Assembly: GCA_003557085.1 (NCBI GenBank)
Contig: PWPR01000080.1
Location: 1 to 6,017, forward strand
DNA length: 6,017 nucleotides
Direction of reading: 5' to 3'
Origin: Clostridia bacterium
Lineage (GTDB): Bacteria; Bacillota; UBA994; PWPR01
The translations under genes and the position numbers were made by a program. Positions within the stretch are counted from its first letter, which is position 1; each line of letters starts with the position of its first letter. The notes beneath the pieces were generated by a model. It was given only the letters and a program-made list of their open reading frames with translations, had not been told where the DNA came from and ran no database searches. Positions 1-5,963 of the stretch are shown one piece after another.

Positions 1-538
1 AAAGAGTAGAATCATCGTCAGCATCTGTTAGCTTGTACTTCTGACCATTGTCACCTCTAAAATGAACTGCATTTTCAATATAGGCCATTCTCCTATTAGA
101 ATCTCCATAATTTACATTTTTATACTTCCTTTTGGAAGTCTTATCTGCTACAACACCATCCCATGATGGCTTGATTTTTTGTTCCTTTCTAGTAAAAATT
201 AAACCAAAAATATAAAAACCAACGCCAAGTGCAAATCCTCCGATTAAAGCTTGCGGATTATCTATGTCTCTTCCAACTGCTCCATAGATTCCTCCTCCTA
301 TGGTAAAAGCTAGTACCATAAATAATGCAAAAATTCTTGCACCTCTCTTTGATTCTTGTTTGAACTTAGTAAACGCTGGATCATGAGCTTTGTCAGAAAA
401 CCCAACTCGATTTGCTCCTTGGGATTTTGCTGGTGGCGGTGGTGGAGTATTAGGGGACTCACTAGTTTGTGGTGTACCGCAGTTTGTGCAAAACTTGGCG
501 TTTTGTGTAAGCTGCTGACCACAATTTTTACAATACAT
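1..538 (-). CDS. Zinc-ribbon membrane protein, 5' part (runs off left edge)
   Basis: This open frame reads leftward from an ATG at 538-536 for 179 codons without a stop and leaves the window, so the C-terminus is missing. An AGGAG ribosome binding site (complement of 546-550) lies 7 bases before the start. Residues 3-20 form a zinc ribbon with Cys3, Cys6, Cys17 and Cys20 (CxxC-x10-CxxC). A Ser/Pro-rich linker with five consecutive prolines follows at about 24-38. Two hydrophobic segments, about 68-88 and 96-115, look like membrane spans. After them comes a polar, probably beta-rich region (about 120-179) starting near Trp126, which I do not recognise with certainty. Zinc-ribbon plus membrane-anchor proteins of this kind are common in Firmicutes and usually have no known function. 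The architecture is seen directly; the role is unknown. The gene is transcribed divergently from the AraC-type regulator. Confidence 0.82.
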   Translation of the reverse strand, partial: MYCKNCGQQLTQNAKFCTNCGTPQTSESPNTPPPPPAKSQGANRVGFSDKAHDPAFTKFKQESKRGARIFALFMVLAFTIGGGIYGAVGRDIDNPQALIGGFALGVGFYIFGLIFTRKEQKIKPSWDGVVADKTSKRKYKNVNYGDSNRRMAYIENAVHFRGDNGQKYKLTDADDDSTL

Positions 539-564
539 GTCTTCACTCCTATCAAAATTTATAT

Positions 565-593
565 ATTATCATTTTACTAAATAAACAGTTGAA
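565..593 (-). promoter_or_regulatory. Possible promoter of the zinc-ribbon protein gene
   Basis: On the minus strand, GATAAT (complement of 565-570) matches five of six bases of a sigma-A -10 box. A weak -35, TTCAAC (complement of 588-593), lies 17 bases away. Transcription would start near 558, leaving a leader of about 20 bases that contains the AGGAG site. The region is very AT-rich, so chance matches are likely. Confidence 0.3.
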
Positions 594-654
594 TTTGTAG
601 TAAAACAACTAATTTTATACTTTAATTAGCAAATAAGTGAAAGAAAAAATCAAC

Positions 655-684
655 TTCGTTAGTGATTATGTGAAATATTATAAT
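655..684 (+). promoter_or_regulatory. Possible promoter of the AraC-type regulator
   Basis: A perfect TATAAT lies at 679-684, overlapped by a second TATAAT at 684-689. The best -35 at suitable distance is a poor one, TTCGTT at 655-660 with an 18-base spacer. A weak -35 could suggest dependence on an activator, but that is inference. The leader to the ATG at 769 would be about 80 bases. Confidence 0.35.
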
Positions 685-768
685 ATAATTAAGATGGTCA
701 TTAGAAGAGCAAAGAAAGTCAAGAATCTCCTTTCATGGTTTGGCATAATGGTTTATGGAGGTGTAATC

Positions 769-1677
769 ATGAAGATTAATAGGGATAAAGTTCTAATGGT
801 GTCTCAAATGCAAGAATATATTCATCATAACATCAGGAAAAAAATTAGCTTAAAGGAACTAGCAACTCATGTTAATTATTCTCCTTGGTATTGCGCAAGA
901 GTGTTTAGCGAAGTTATGCATAAGTCTCCTTTTGAGTATATTAGATTACTCAAACTGACAAATGCTGCATTGAGATTGCGTGATTATGAAGACAAGATTA
1001 TTGATGTTGCATTTGATCACCATTTTGCTTCACATGAGGGTTTCACGCGCGCATTTGCAAAAGAGTTTGGGTTAACACCTAGAAAATATGCAAAAGAAAC
1101 CCCTCCAATAAATCTCTTTATTCCTAATAGGATTTATGACCAATACCATGAACTAATGAAAGAAGGTAAAAAATTGGCTAAAGAACTTACGACTAAAGCA
1201 GTTTTTGTACAAGTAGTTGAAAGACCGGCAAGAAAGCTTATTCTAAAAAGAGGTATTAAAGCTTCTCATTATTTTGAATACTGTGAAGAAGTAGACTGTG
1301 ATAATGTATGGGGCATATTAGAAAGTATTAAAGAAGCACTTTATGAACCAGTAGGATTATGGTTGCCCAAGAATTTAAGAACAAAAGGTACTTCAGAATA
1401 TGCTCAGGGAGTAGAGGTTAGTATTGATTATGATGGCAAGATTCCACAAGGATTTGATATAATTGAACTTCCTGCTTGCAAACTAATGGTTTTCCAAGGG
1501 GAACCATATAATGATGACAATTTTAGGGAAGAAGTTGGTGCTGTAATGGATGCTGTTAGCAGATATAATCCAGAAAGCTTTGGTTTTAAATGGGCTGATA
1601 AATTAGCTCCTAGAATTCAACTAAGGCCTTTAGGGTATCGTGGATATATTGAAGCTAAGCCAGTGGTAAGCATCTAG
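769..1677 (+). CDS. AraC-family transcriptional regulator with GyrI-like effector domain
   Basis: This is a cytoplasmic DNA-binding regulator of 302 residues. Residues about 10-108 form the AraC double helix-turn-helix. The first HTH includes ISLKELATHVNYSPWYCARVF (split here as ISLKELATHV and NYSPWYCARVF); the second ends in the family signature FTRAFAKEFGLTPRKYAK (about 92-109). Residues about 145-301 resemble the GyrI-like small-molecule domain found C-terminally in Rob-type regulators, which often sense drugs or other hydrophobic ligands. I chose ATG 769 because GGAGG (757-761) sits 7 bases before it. The frame is open back to a GTG at 637, but that extension has no ribosome binding site, overlaps the likely promoter and is not AraC-like. 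The gene converges on the PLP-enzyme gene and shares a terminator hairpin with it. Ligand and target genes cannot be read from the sequence; autoregulation or control of a distant efflux or metabolic gene is possible. Confidence 0.9.
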   Translation: MKINRDKVLMVSQMQEYIHHNIRKKISLKELATHVNYSPWYCARVFSEVMHKSPFEYIRLLKLTNAALRLRDYEDKIIDVAFDHHFASHEGFTRAFAKEFGLTPRKYAKETPPINLFIPNRIYDQYHELMKEGKKLAKELTTKAVFVQVVERPARKLILKRGIKASHYFEYCEEVDCDNVWGILESIKEALYEPVGLWLPKNLRTKGTSEYAQGVEVSIDYDGKIPQGFDIIELPACKLMVFQGEPYNDDNFREEVGAVMDAVSRYNPESFGFKWADKLAPRIQLRPLGYRGYIEAKPVVSI

Positions 1678-1776
1678 AAAGAAGGTCTCTGAGACTATAA
1701 ATAGTTATGTGTAAGTTAATAAAGAAACAAATCACTAGAATAAGTTAATCGCTAGGCTTATCTGAAAAGAAGTCAA

Positions 1777-1830
1777 CCCCCAGAGTTTAGTAATTATGTA
1801 TCTAAACACTGGGGGATATTTCATTTTAAT
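1777..1830. terminator. Strong hairpin between convergent genes, likely bidirectional terminator
   Basis: CCCCCAG-A-GTTTAG (1777-1790) pairs with CTAAAC-A-CTGGGGG (1802-1815), giving 13 base pairs with one A-A mismatch and an 11-base loop. On the plus strand the T-rich ATATTTCATTTTAATTT follows, suited to ending the regulator transcript. On the minus strand the stem is followed by TTGACTTCTTTTC, a poorer but still T-rich tail, for the PLP-enzyme transcript. Its place between two converging genes supports a shared terminator. Confidence 0.85.
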
Positions 1831-1852
1831 TTATTAGCTGTTACTAAATTGC

Positions 1853-3019
1853 CTATAAAGCGCTATTTAAATCATTAATAATGTCTTTTGCTGGCTCAAT
1901 ACCTATTGATAACCTGATTAAACCATCACCAATTCCAAGTGTTTCTCTTTCACTTTTTGGCATTGGTCTATGAGAAGTAGATACAGGATGTAACAAAGTA
2001 GTAGTCAATCCAGCTAAACTTGGAACATATTCTATCATGCTAAGATTTTGGATAAACTCTTCTGCTCCATTAAGGCCTCCCTTGAGCTCAAAAGAAAGCA
2101 TACCACCAAAACCATTTAGAAACTGCTTCTTTGCTGTCTGAGATTGAGGATGAGAAGCAAGTCCAGGATAATTTACATAGTTAACATTTGGATGGTTTTC
2201 TAAAAATTTAGCCACTTCTAGGGCATTACTACAGATCCTCTCCATCCTAAGCGGCAAAGTTTTTAGACCCCTTAAGGTAAGCCATGCATCAAATGGTCCT
2301 AAGGAAGCACCATAAGACTTAACTTTCTCATTGACTACATTACAAAACTCCTTTTCTCCTAAAACAACGCCTGCAGTTACATCACTATGTCCATTTATAT
2401 ACTTAGTCAAACTATGAACAACAATATCCACTCCAACTTCCATTGGCCTATAGACATATGGAGAAGCAAAGGTATTATCAACAATTACTTTAGCATTATT
2501 TTGCTTTGCTAGTTCTACTATTGCTTTTTGATCACAGACTTTCATGGTTGGATTTGTGATAGTTTCAAGATATACTAAAGAGGCATTTTCATCTATAGCT
2601 TCTCTAACCTTCTCTAAATCTGTCATATCTACAAATACAACTTCTATTCCTATTTCTGCTAGATCCTTAGCAAGTAGCGTATAGGTCCCTCCATAGACTT
2701 CATGACTAGCTAGTATTTTATCACCTTTTTTTATAACTGCTAAAATACTAGCAGCAATAGCACCCATCCCCGAAGCAGTAGTTACGCCCATATCTGCTTT
2801 TGCAAGCTTTGCTATAGACTCTCCTAACATATCACGATTGGGATTTCCATACCTTGAATAAATATACCCACCTTCGCTTTCAAGAACTCTATCAACATGG
2901 GCAATATCTTCAAATGCATAGACTGATGTCTGATATATTGGTGGAACTTCTGGTCTTGTATTTAGCACTTTATTATCTTTGCCAGCGTGAATAGCTAAAA
3001 TATCAAAATCATTACTCAT
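1853..3019 (-). CDS. Cys/Met metabolism PLP-dependent enzyme (cystathionine gamma-synthase/lyase family)
   Basis: This 388-residue cytoplasmic enzyme belongs to the fold-type I trans-sulfuration family, usually a homotetramer of about 380-400 residues. Family landmarks are present: YSRYGNPN (54-61; Tyr54 and Arg56 normally bind the cofactor phosphate of the partner subunit), SGM (83-85), Tyr109 stacking on PLP, Asp181 for the pyridine nitrogen, Lys206 in SLTKY as the PLP Schiff-base lysine, and Arg369 in LIRLSIGIE for the substrate carboxylate. The position equivalent to the reactive Cys of methionine gamma-lyase is glycine (Gly111 in YGGT), as in cystathionine synthases and lyases. The exact reaction (cystathionine synthesis, gamma-elimination or a broader lyase) remains open. 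ATG 3019 is preferred: GGAGG lies 8 bases upstream, while the alternative ATG at 3034 directly abuts that site and adds only five residues. No SAM riboswitch or T-box fits in the short upstream space, so methionine-responsive leader control is not evident. Confidence 0.92.
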   Translation of the reverse strand: MSNDFDILAIHAGKDNKVLNTRPEVPPIYQTSVYAFEDIAHVDRVLESEGGYIYSRYGNPNRDMLGESIAKLAKADMGVTTASGMGAIAASILAVIKKGDKILASHEVYGGTYTLLAKDLAEIGIEVVFVDMTDLEKVREAIDENASLVYLETITNPTMKVCDQKAIVELAKQNNAKVIVDNTFASPYVYRPMEVGVDIVVHSLTKYINGHSDVTAGVVLGEKEFCNVVNEKVKSYGASLGPFDAWLTLRGLKTLPLRMERICSNALEVAKFLENHPNVNYVNYPGLASHPQSQTAKKQFLNGFGGMLSFELKGGLNGAEEFIQNLSMIEYVPSLAGLTTTLLHPVSTSHRPMPKSERETLGIGDGLIRLSIGIEPAKDIINDLNSAL

Positions 3020-3154
3020 TAAGTTTACCTCCATTAACTAATCTTATAATTTTACTTTAACTCATTAATAATATTAACAGATTATCTTGTCCTTTGCAGG
3101 ATTTTTCACACACATAGAGAACATTATTATAAGAAAAGTGAAGGAGGATATTTA
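3020..3154. promoter_or_regulatory. Divergent control region between PLP enzyme and dipeptidase
   Basis: This 135-base AT-rich gap must hold promoters for both directions. On the plus strand TATTAT (3125-3130) with TTTTCA (3103-3108, 16-base spacer) is a plausible sigma-A pair. It is followed by a perfect AAGGAGG (3141-3147), 7 bases before the dipeptidase ATG. On the minus strand TATAAG near 3050 is a candidate -10 with only a poor -35. A 13-base palindrome at 3065-3077 lies in the middle. Exact promoter positions are uncertain. Confidence 0.4.
3065..3077. repeat. 13-base AT-only palindrome, possible operator
   Basis: TTAATA-A-TATTAA is a perfect inverted repeat centred at 3071, between the two divergent genes. 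Its position suits a repressor or activator site. It is made only of A and T in an AT-rich gap, so it may be chance. Confidence 0.3.
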
Positions 3155-4171
3155 ATGAATATATCAAAGCGTGCAAAAGATTTACATTTCAGTAGTTTTG
3201 TTGTTGATACTCATTGTGATACCTTAATGAAAGTAGTTAATTCTTGGAATCCATATATGAGAAGAATACATAATATTGATAATGAAATTGATTTATCTCA
3301 AGACAACCCTGGCTTACACCTTGATATACCTAAGATGAAAAAAGGTGGTCTTAATTTGCAATTTTTCGCAGTATACATTGAGCCTCAATATAAACCTAGT
3401 GGTTCACTAGCAAGAGCCTTGCAAGGCTTTGATGCTTTTTATCAAATGCTTGAGAGAAACCCAGAATTAGTCAAGGTAACATCTTATCAAGATGCACTTA
3501 AAGCAAAAGAAACTAACTCTCCAGCAGCACTTCTAGCCATAGAAGGTGGAGAAGCTTTAGAAGGAAGCTTAAGCTCTTTGGGAATGATGTATAAGCTGGG
3601 TCTTAGATCATTAGGGTTAACTTGGAATCAGCGCAATAGAATAGCAGAAGGTGTAGGAGATTGTGTTAGTGGTGGCGGCTTAACAGTCTTTGGTAGAGAA
3701 TTAATAGCAGAAATGAACAAACTTGGCATAATAGTAGATGTCTCACATCTATCTGAACCAGGTTACTGGGATGTTATAAAGTATTCAACAAAACCTATTA
3801 TAGCTTCTCATTCTAATGCTCGAGCAGTTTGTGATCATCCAAGAAACCTTACTGATGAGCAAATTATAGCTTTAGCAGAAAATGGTGGAGTTATGGGCAT
3901 GAACTTTTGCAAACCATTTGTAAAATCAGGTGAAGAAGTAAATCTTGATGACTTATTGGACCATGTTGACCATATTATTACTCTAGTCGGACCAGATCAT
4001 ATTGGACTTGGCTCAGATTTTGATGGAATAACCTCTGCTCCTAAGGAGTTAACAGATGTAACAACTATTCCTTTGATCACTCAAGGTCTAATTGACAGAG
4101 GATATGATGATGAAACTATTGAGAAGTTCTTAGGCAAAAATTACTTAAGATTATTAAAGGAAGTACTTTAA
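3155..4171 (+). CDS. Membrane-dipeptidase family (M19) metal-dependent dipeptidase
   Basis: This 338-residue protein matches the M19 (renal dipeptidase) family, binuclear zinc hydrolases that split dipeptides and often accept a D-residue at the C-terminal side. The metal ligands are visible: His20 and Asp22 in DTHCD, bridging Glu130 in AIEGGEAL, His198 in VDVSHLS and His219 in ASHSNAR. Arg230 (HPRN) fits the substrate-binding arginine and Asp288 in GSDFDG fits the catalytic aspartate. Where human DPEP1 has an active-site His in its LTH motif, this protein has Trp157 (LTWN), as in bacterial relatives I recall. No signal peptide or membrane segment is seen, so it probably acts in the cytoplasm. 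A perfect AAGGAGG lies 7 bases before the ATG. It is followed 42 bases later by murI on the same strand, suggesting an operon concerned with D-amino acids or peptidoglycan peptides; substrate preference is inferred only. Confidence 0.93.
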   Translation: MNISKRAKDLHFSSFVVDTHCDTLMKVVNSWNPYMRRIHNIDNEIDLSQDNPGLHLDIPKMKKGGLNLQFFAVYIEPQYKPSGSLARALQGFDAFYQMLERNPELVKVTSYQDALKAKETNSPAALLAIEGGEALEGSLSSLGMMYKLGLRSLGLTWNQRNRIAEGVGDCVSGGGLTVFGRELIAEMNKLGIIVDVSHLSEPGYWDVIKYSTKPIIASHSNARAVCDHPRNLTDEQIIALAENGGVMGMNFCKPFVKSGEEVNLDDLLDHVDHIITLVGPDHIGLGSDFDGITSAPKELTDVTTIPLITQGLIDRGYDDETIEKFLGKNYLRLLKEVL

Positions 4172-4193
4172 GGATACCACTGGGTATCCTTTT
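4171..4193 (+). terminator. Intercistronic hairpin between dipeptidase and murI
   Basis: AGGATACC (4171-4178) pairs with GGTATCCT (4183-4190) around a 4-base loop, followed by TTTT up to 4193. It overlaps the last base of the dipeptidase stop codon. The T-run is short and murI begins only 20 bases later, with no room for a separate promoter and leader. Partial termination or mRNA stabilisation inside an operon seems likelier than a full stop. Confidence 0.55.
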
Positions 4194-4213
4194 AGCTAAT
4201 AGGGGGTATTATC

Positions 4214-4969
4214 ATGGGAAAGATAGGCGTATTTGACTCTGGACTTGGAGGAGTAAGTGTGCTATTAGCACTTAAGAGAGTATTGCCCAAGGAAAAATTT
4301 ATCTATTATGCTGATAACAAAAATGCGCCATATGGCTTCAAGAGCAATGCTCAAATTGTCAGATTAAGCACAGAAATTGTAGACTTATTAATTGAGAAGG
4401 GTGCTAAAGCAATAGTAATAGCTTGTAATACTGCAACTAGCGCTGCTGTAGATAGTTTGCGCTTTAGATATGACATACCAATTATTGGTATGGAGCCAGC
4501 TATTAAGCCTGCTCTAGCTATGGGTGGAAAAACTGTTGTCTTAGGAACTTATACAACACTAAAGAATGACAAACTAAAGGAGTTAATTGAAAGCTTAAAA
4601 CCATCAGAAAAATTGGTTTTAGCTGATGGAACTAGACTGGTTTCATATATAGAAAGGCTAGATTTGTATAGTGATGAGTTTAATGAGGTTTTACTAGATG
4701 TTTTGCAATATCATCAAGATGCTGATAATTTAGTGCTTGGCTGCACTCATTTTCCATTTATTAAAGAACATATCTATAACATTATGCCTCATGTTACTAT
4801 CGTTGATGGACATATGGGTACAGCTAAAAGACTAAAAAAAGTCTTAGAGTTAGCTGATTTGATTGAAGATAATGGGGGAAGCATAGAGTTTTATTCTTCT
4901 AAAGGTGATGCAGAGGCTAAAATAGCAAGGAAACTTTATGAGCTAAACTTAGGTCTTAAGCTCTTCTAA
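4214..4969 (+). CDS. murI: Glutamate racemase
   Basis: MurI interconverts L- and D-glutamate without a cofactor, supplying D-glutamate for the peptidoglycan stem peptide in the cytoplasm. The 251-residue length is slightly short for the family (about 260-270). Motifs in order: FDSGLGG (7-13, Asp8 and Ser9), ADNKNAPYG (33-41, the usual GD-x4-PYG with Ala for Gly), ACNTATS (70-76) with the first catalytic Cys71, a GMEPAIKPA stretch (92-100), Glu147 in a region that normally carries a conserved Glu, and GCTHFP (176-181) with the second catalytic Cys177 and His179. Both cysteines are present, so the enzyme should be active. The ribosome binding site AGGGGG (4201-4206) is 7 bases before the ATG. 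It sits directly behind the dipeptidase gene. A cell may carry another MurI elsewhere, in which case this copy could have a catabolic or accessory role; the window cannot decide that. Confidence 0.95.
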   Translation: MGKIGVFDSGLGGVSVLLALKRVLPKEKFIYYADNKNAPYGFKSNAQIVRLSTEIVDLLIEKGAKAIVIACNTATSAAVDSLRFRYDIPIIGMEPAIKPALAMGGKTVVLGTYTTLKNDKLKELIESLKPSEKLVLADGTRLVSYIERLDLYSDEFNEVLLDVLQYHQDADNLVLGCTHFPFIKEHIYNIMPHVTIVDGHMGTAKRLKKVLELADLIEDNGGSIEFYSSKGDAEAKIARKLYELNLGLKLF

Positions 4970-4980
4970 GAAAAAATTAA

Positions 4981-5010
4981 TTGCTAACATGATTTAATCT
5001 CTGGTAAGAT
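4981..5010 (+). promoter_or_regulatory. Possible promoter of the lipoprotein gene (extended -10)
   Basis: TTGCTA (4981-4986) and TAAGAT (5005-5010) are 18 bases apart, and TGG directly before the latter gives the extended -10 pattern TGnTAAGAT. Transcription would begin near 5017, just after murI ends. This supports ATG 5045, rather than the GTG at 5015, as the lipoprotein start. Confidence 0.4.
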
Positions 5011-5044
5011 AATAGTGGAAGACTTGTTGAGGGAAGGTGTGTTG

Positions 5045-5869
5045 ATGAAAACTAAACATAAAGTAATATTTACAATTATAGCATTAACTTTCATGCTAGT
5101 AGGCTGTAGACAGCCTGAAATACCAGCGTATCAATCAGTGATAGAAACCATACCTAGCCATCTTTATGATTTTATTGAAGTAATGGCTGTAGAAAATGGT
5201 GTATTTATCTTTGATCCTATAATCTATGGAACAGATCCTGATACTTACATACTTGTAAGCCATCCTAATAAAGAAAATATTTTAGTTGTGATAAACAGCT
5301 TGGAATATAACACAAATGATGAACTAGTCTTAGATTTGATAGAGACCTCTGCCTCATTATCTAGGAACTACAGTGTAATAAGACTGGTTGATTATACAGG
5401 TGCTGTAATAATCAAAGATACAGAAACTTGGCGTACCCTTGACACTACAGACTTGTATTTTTCTTCAATAGGGATAATTCATACATTAAGTAATGAAAAT
5501 TTAACTATTGGAGTTGATAATGCCCAAATCACACTTAATTTAAGTGACGAAGCCAAAGAGTTGATTGATAGCTCTAAAGTTGATACCAACGATAAGATTC
5601 TTGTTAGCTATAAAAAAATAGATGGTCAGCTAGAAGCATTAGACCTTAAGAAGATACTTAGAACTAGCTCCACAGAAGGAACCTATACAGGACATGCTGA
5701 CTCACACACCATAGAAATTAGGATTGATGGTGAGTATAATTATTTCCAGCTTTCTAGTAAAGCACATACTCAACTATTTATTAGTAGAATAACAGATGGT
5801 CAGTCCATTGAGTTTGAATACATAGAGTTAGAACATGGACAAAAACTGATTACAAATATTATTAATTAG
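5045..5869 (+). CDS. Hypothetical lipoprotein with two similar C-terminal domains
   Basis: I do not recognise this 274-residue protein. Its N-terminus is a lipoprotein signal: Lys-rich residues 2-6, a hydrophobic core 7-18, then the lipobox LVGC with Cys21 as the lipid-anchored residue, placing the mature protein on the outer face of the membrane. Residues about 30-130 are a mixed, probably alpha/beta segment faintly like the PrcB C-terminal domain (speculative). Residues about 143-204 and 212-272 look like two copies of one small beta-rich domain: each starts with Gly, has an I-x-I/V-x-x-D strand, then LS-x-x-A, then a Tyr-containing strand and GQ-x-L near the end. The ribosome binding site lies in GGGAAGGTG (5031-5039), 5 bases before ATG 5045. 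The frame also opens at GTG 5015, but that would put ten charged residues before the signal peptide and has no good binding site. It follows murI at 75 bases, possibly with its own promoter. A cell-envelope role is only inferred. Confidence 0.85.
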   Translation: MKTKHKVIFTIIALTFMLVGCRQPEIPAYQSVIETIPSHLYDFIEVMAVENGVFIFDPIIYGTDPDTYILVSHPNKENILVVINSLEYNTNDELVLDLIETSASLSRNYSVIRLVDYTGAVIIKDTETWRTLDTTDLYFSSIGIIHTLSNENLTIGVDNAQITLNLSDEAKELIDSSKVDTNDKILVSYKKIDGQLEALDLKKILRTSSTEGTYTGHADSHTIEIRIDGEYNYFQLSSKAHTQLFISRITDGQSIEFEYIELEHGQKLITNIIN

Positions 5870-5903
5870 CTTATAAAGAAAAAGGATATCTATTTATGAT
5901 ATG

Positions 5904-5963
5904 CTCCCCATGTAGTAGACAGTTTAAATAATAAAACTATCTACTACATGGGGAGTGTTTTTT
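5904..5963 (+). terminator. 21-bp hairpin with T6 tail at the IS left end, covering the transposase ribosome binding site
   Basis: CTCCCCATGTAGTAGA (5904-5919) pairs perfectly with 5940-5955. After one C-A mismatch, AGTTT (5921-5925) pairs with AAACT (5934-5938), leaving an 8-base loop. Six Ts follow at 5958-5963. It therefore looks like a strong intrinsic terminator for transcription arriving from the lipoprotein gene. The GGGGAG at 5950-5955 is also the only ribosome binding site for the ATG at 5964, and lies wholly inside the right arm. Confidence 0.8.

Noticed and set aside
310..555. 81-residue frame on the minus strand
   Set aside because: It overlaps, in another frame, the zinc-ribbon protein gene that has a good ribosome binding site, zinc ligands and membrane spans. 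Its own translation shows no domain-like pattern.
356..580. 74-residue frame on the plus strand
   Set aside because: It lies antisense to the zinc-ribbon protein gene. Its Trp- and Cys-rich product is what the reverse complement of that gene would give, and no ribosome binding site precedes it.
586..611. AGTTG...CAACT inverted repeat in the upstream gap
   Set aside because: Only five base pairs with a 14-base spacer in AT-rich DNA; expected by chance.
637..768. 44-residue N-terminal extension of the AraC-type regulator from GTG 637
   Set aside because: No ribosome binding site at 637, the likely -10 box lies inside it, and the AraC domain starts naturally after ATG 769, which has GGAGG at the right distance.
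1684..1694. GTCTC-T-GAGAC palindrome after the AraC gene
   Set aside because: Short, with only a single-base centre and no T-run. It cannot form a useful RNA hairpin, and no operator role is evident downstream of the gene.
3020..3154. SAM riboswitch or T-box upstream of the PLP enzyme
   Set aside because: The gap is only 135 bases and is shared by two divergent promoters. I see no terminator/antiterminator stems or T-box sequence.
5015..5044. GTG 5015 as start of the lipoprotein
   Set aside because: It would put ten mostly charged residues before a complete lipoprotein signal peptide and would precede the likely transcription start near 5017.
5886..5902. ATATC...GATAT inverted repeat before the IS end
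   Set aside because: Five weak A/T-rich pairs. It does not resemble a target-site duplication, which cannot be checked without the right end of the element.
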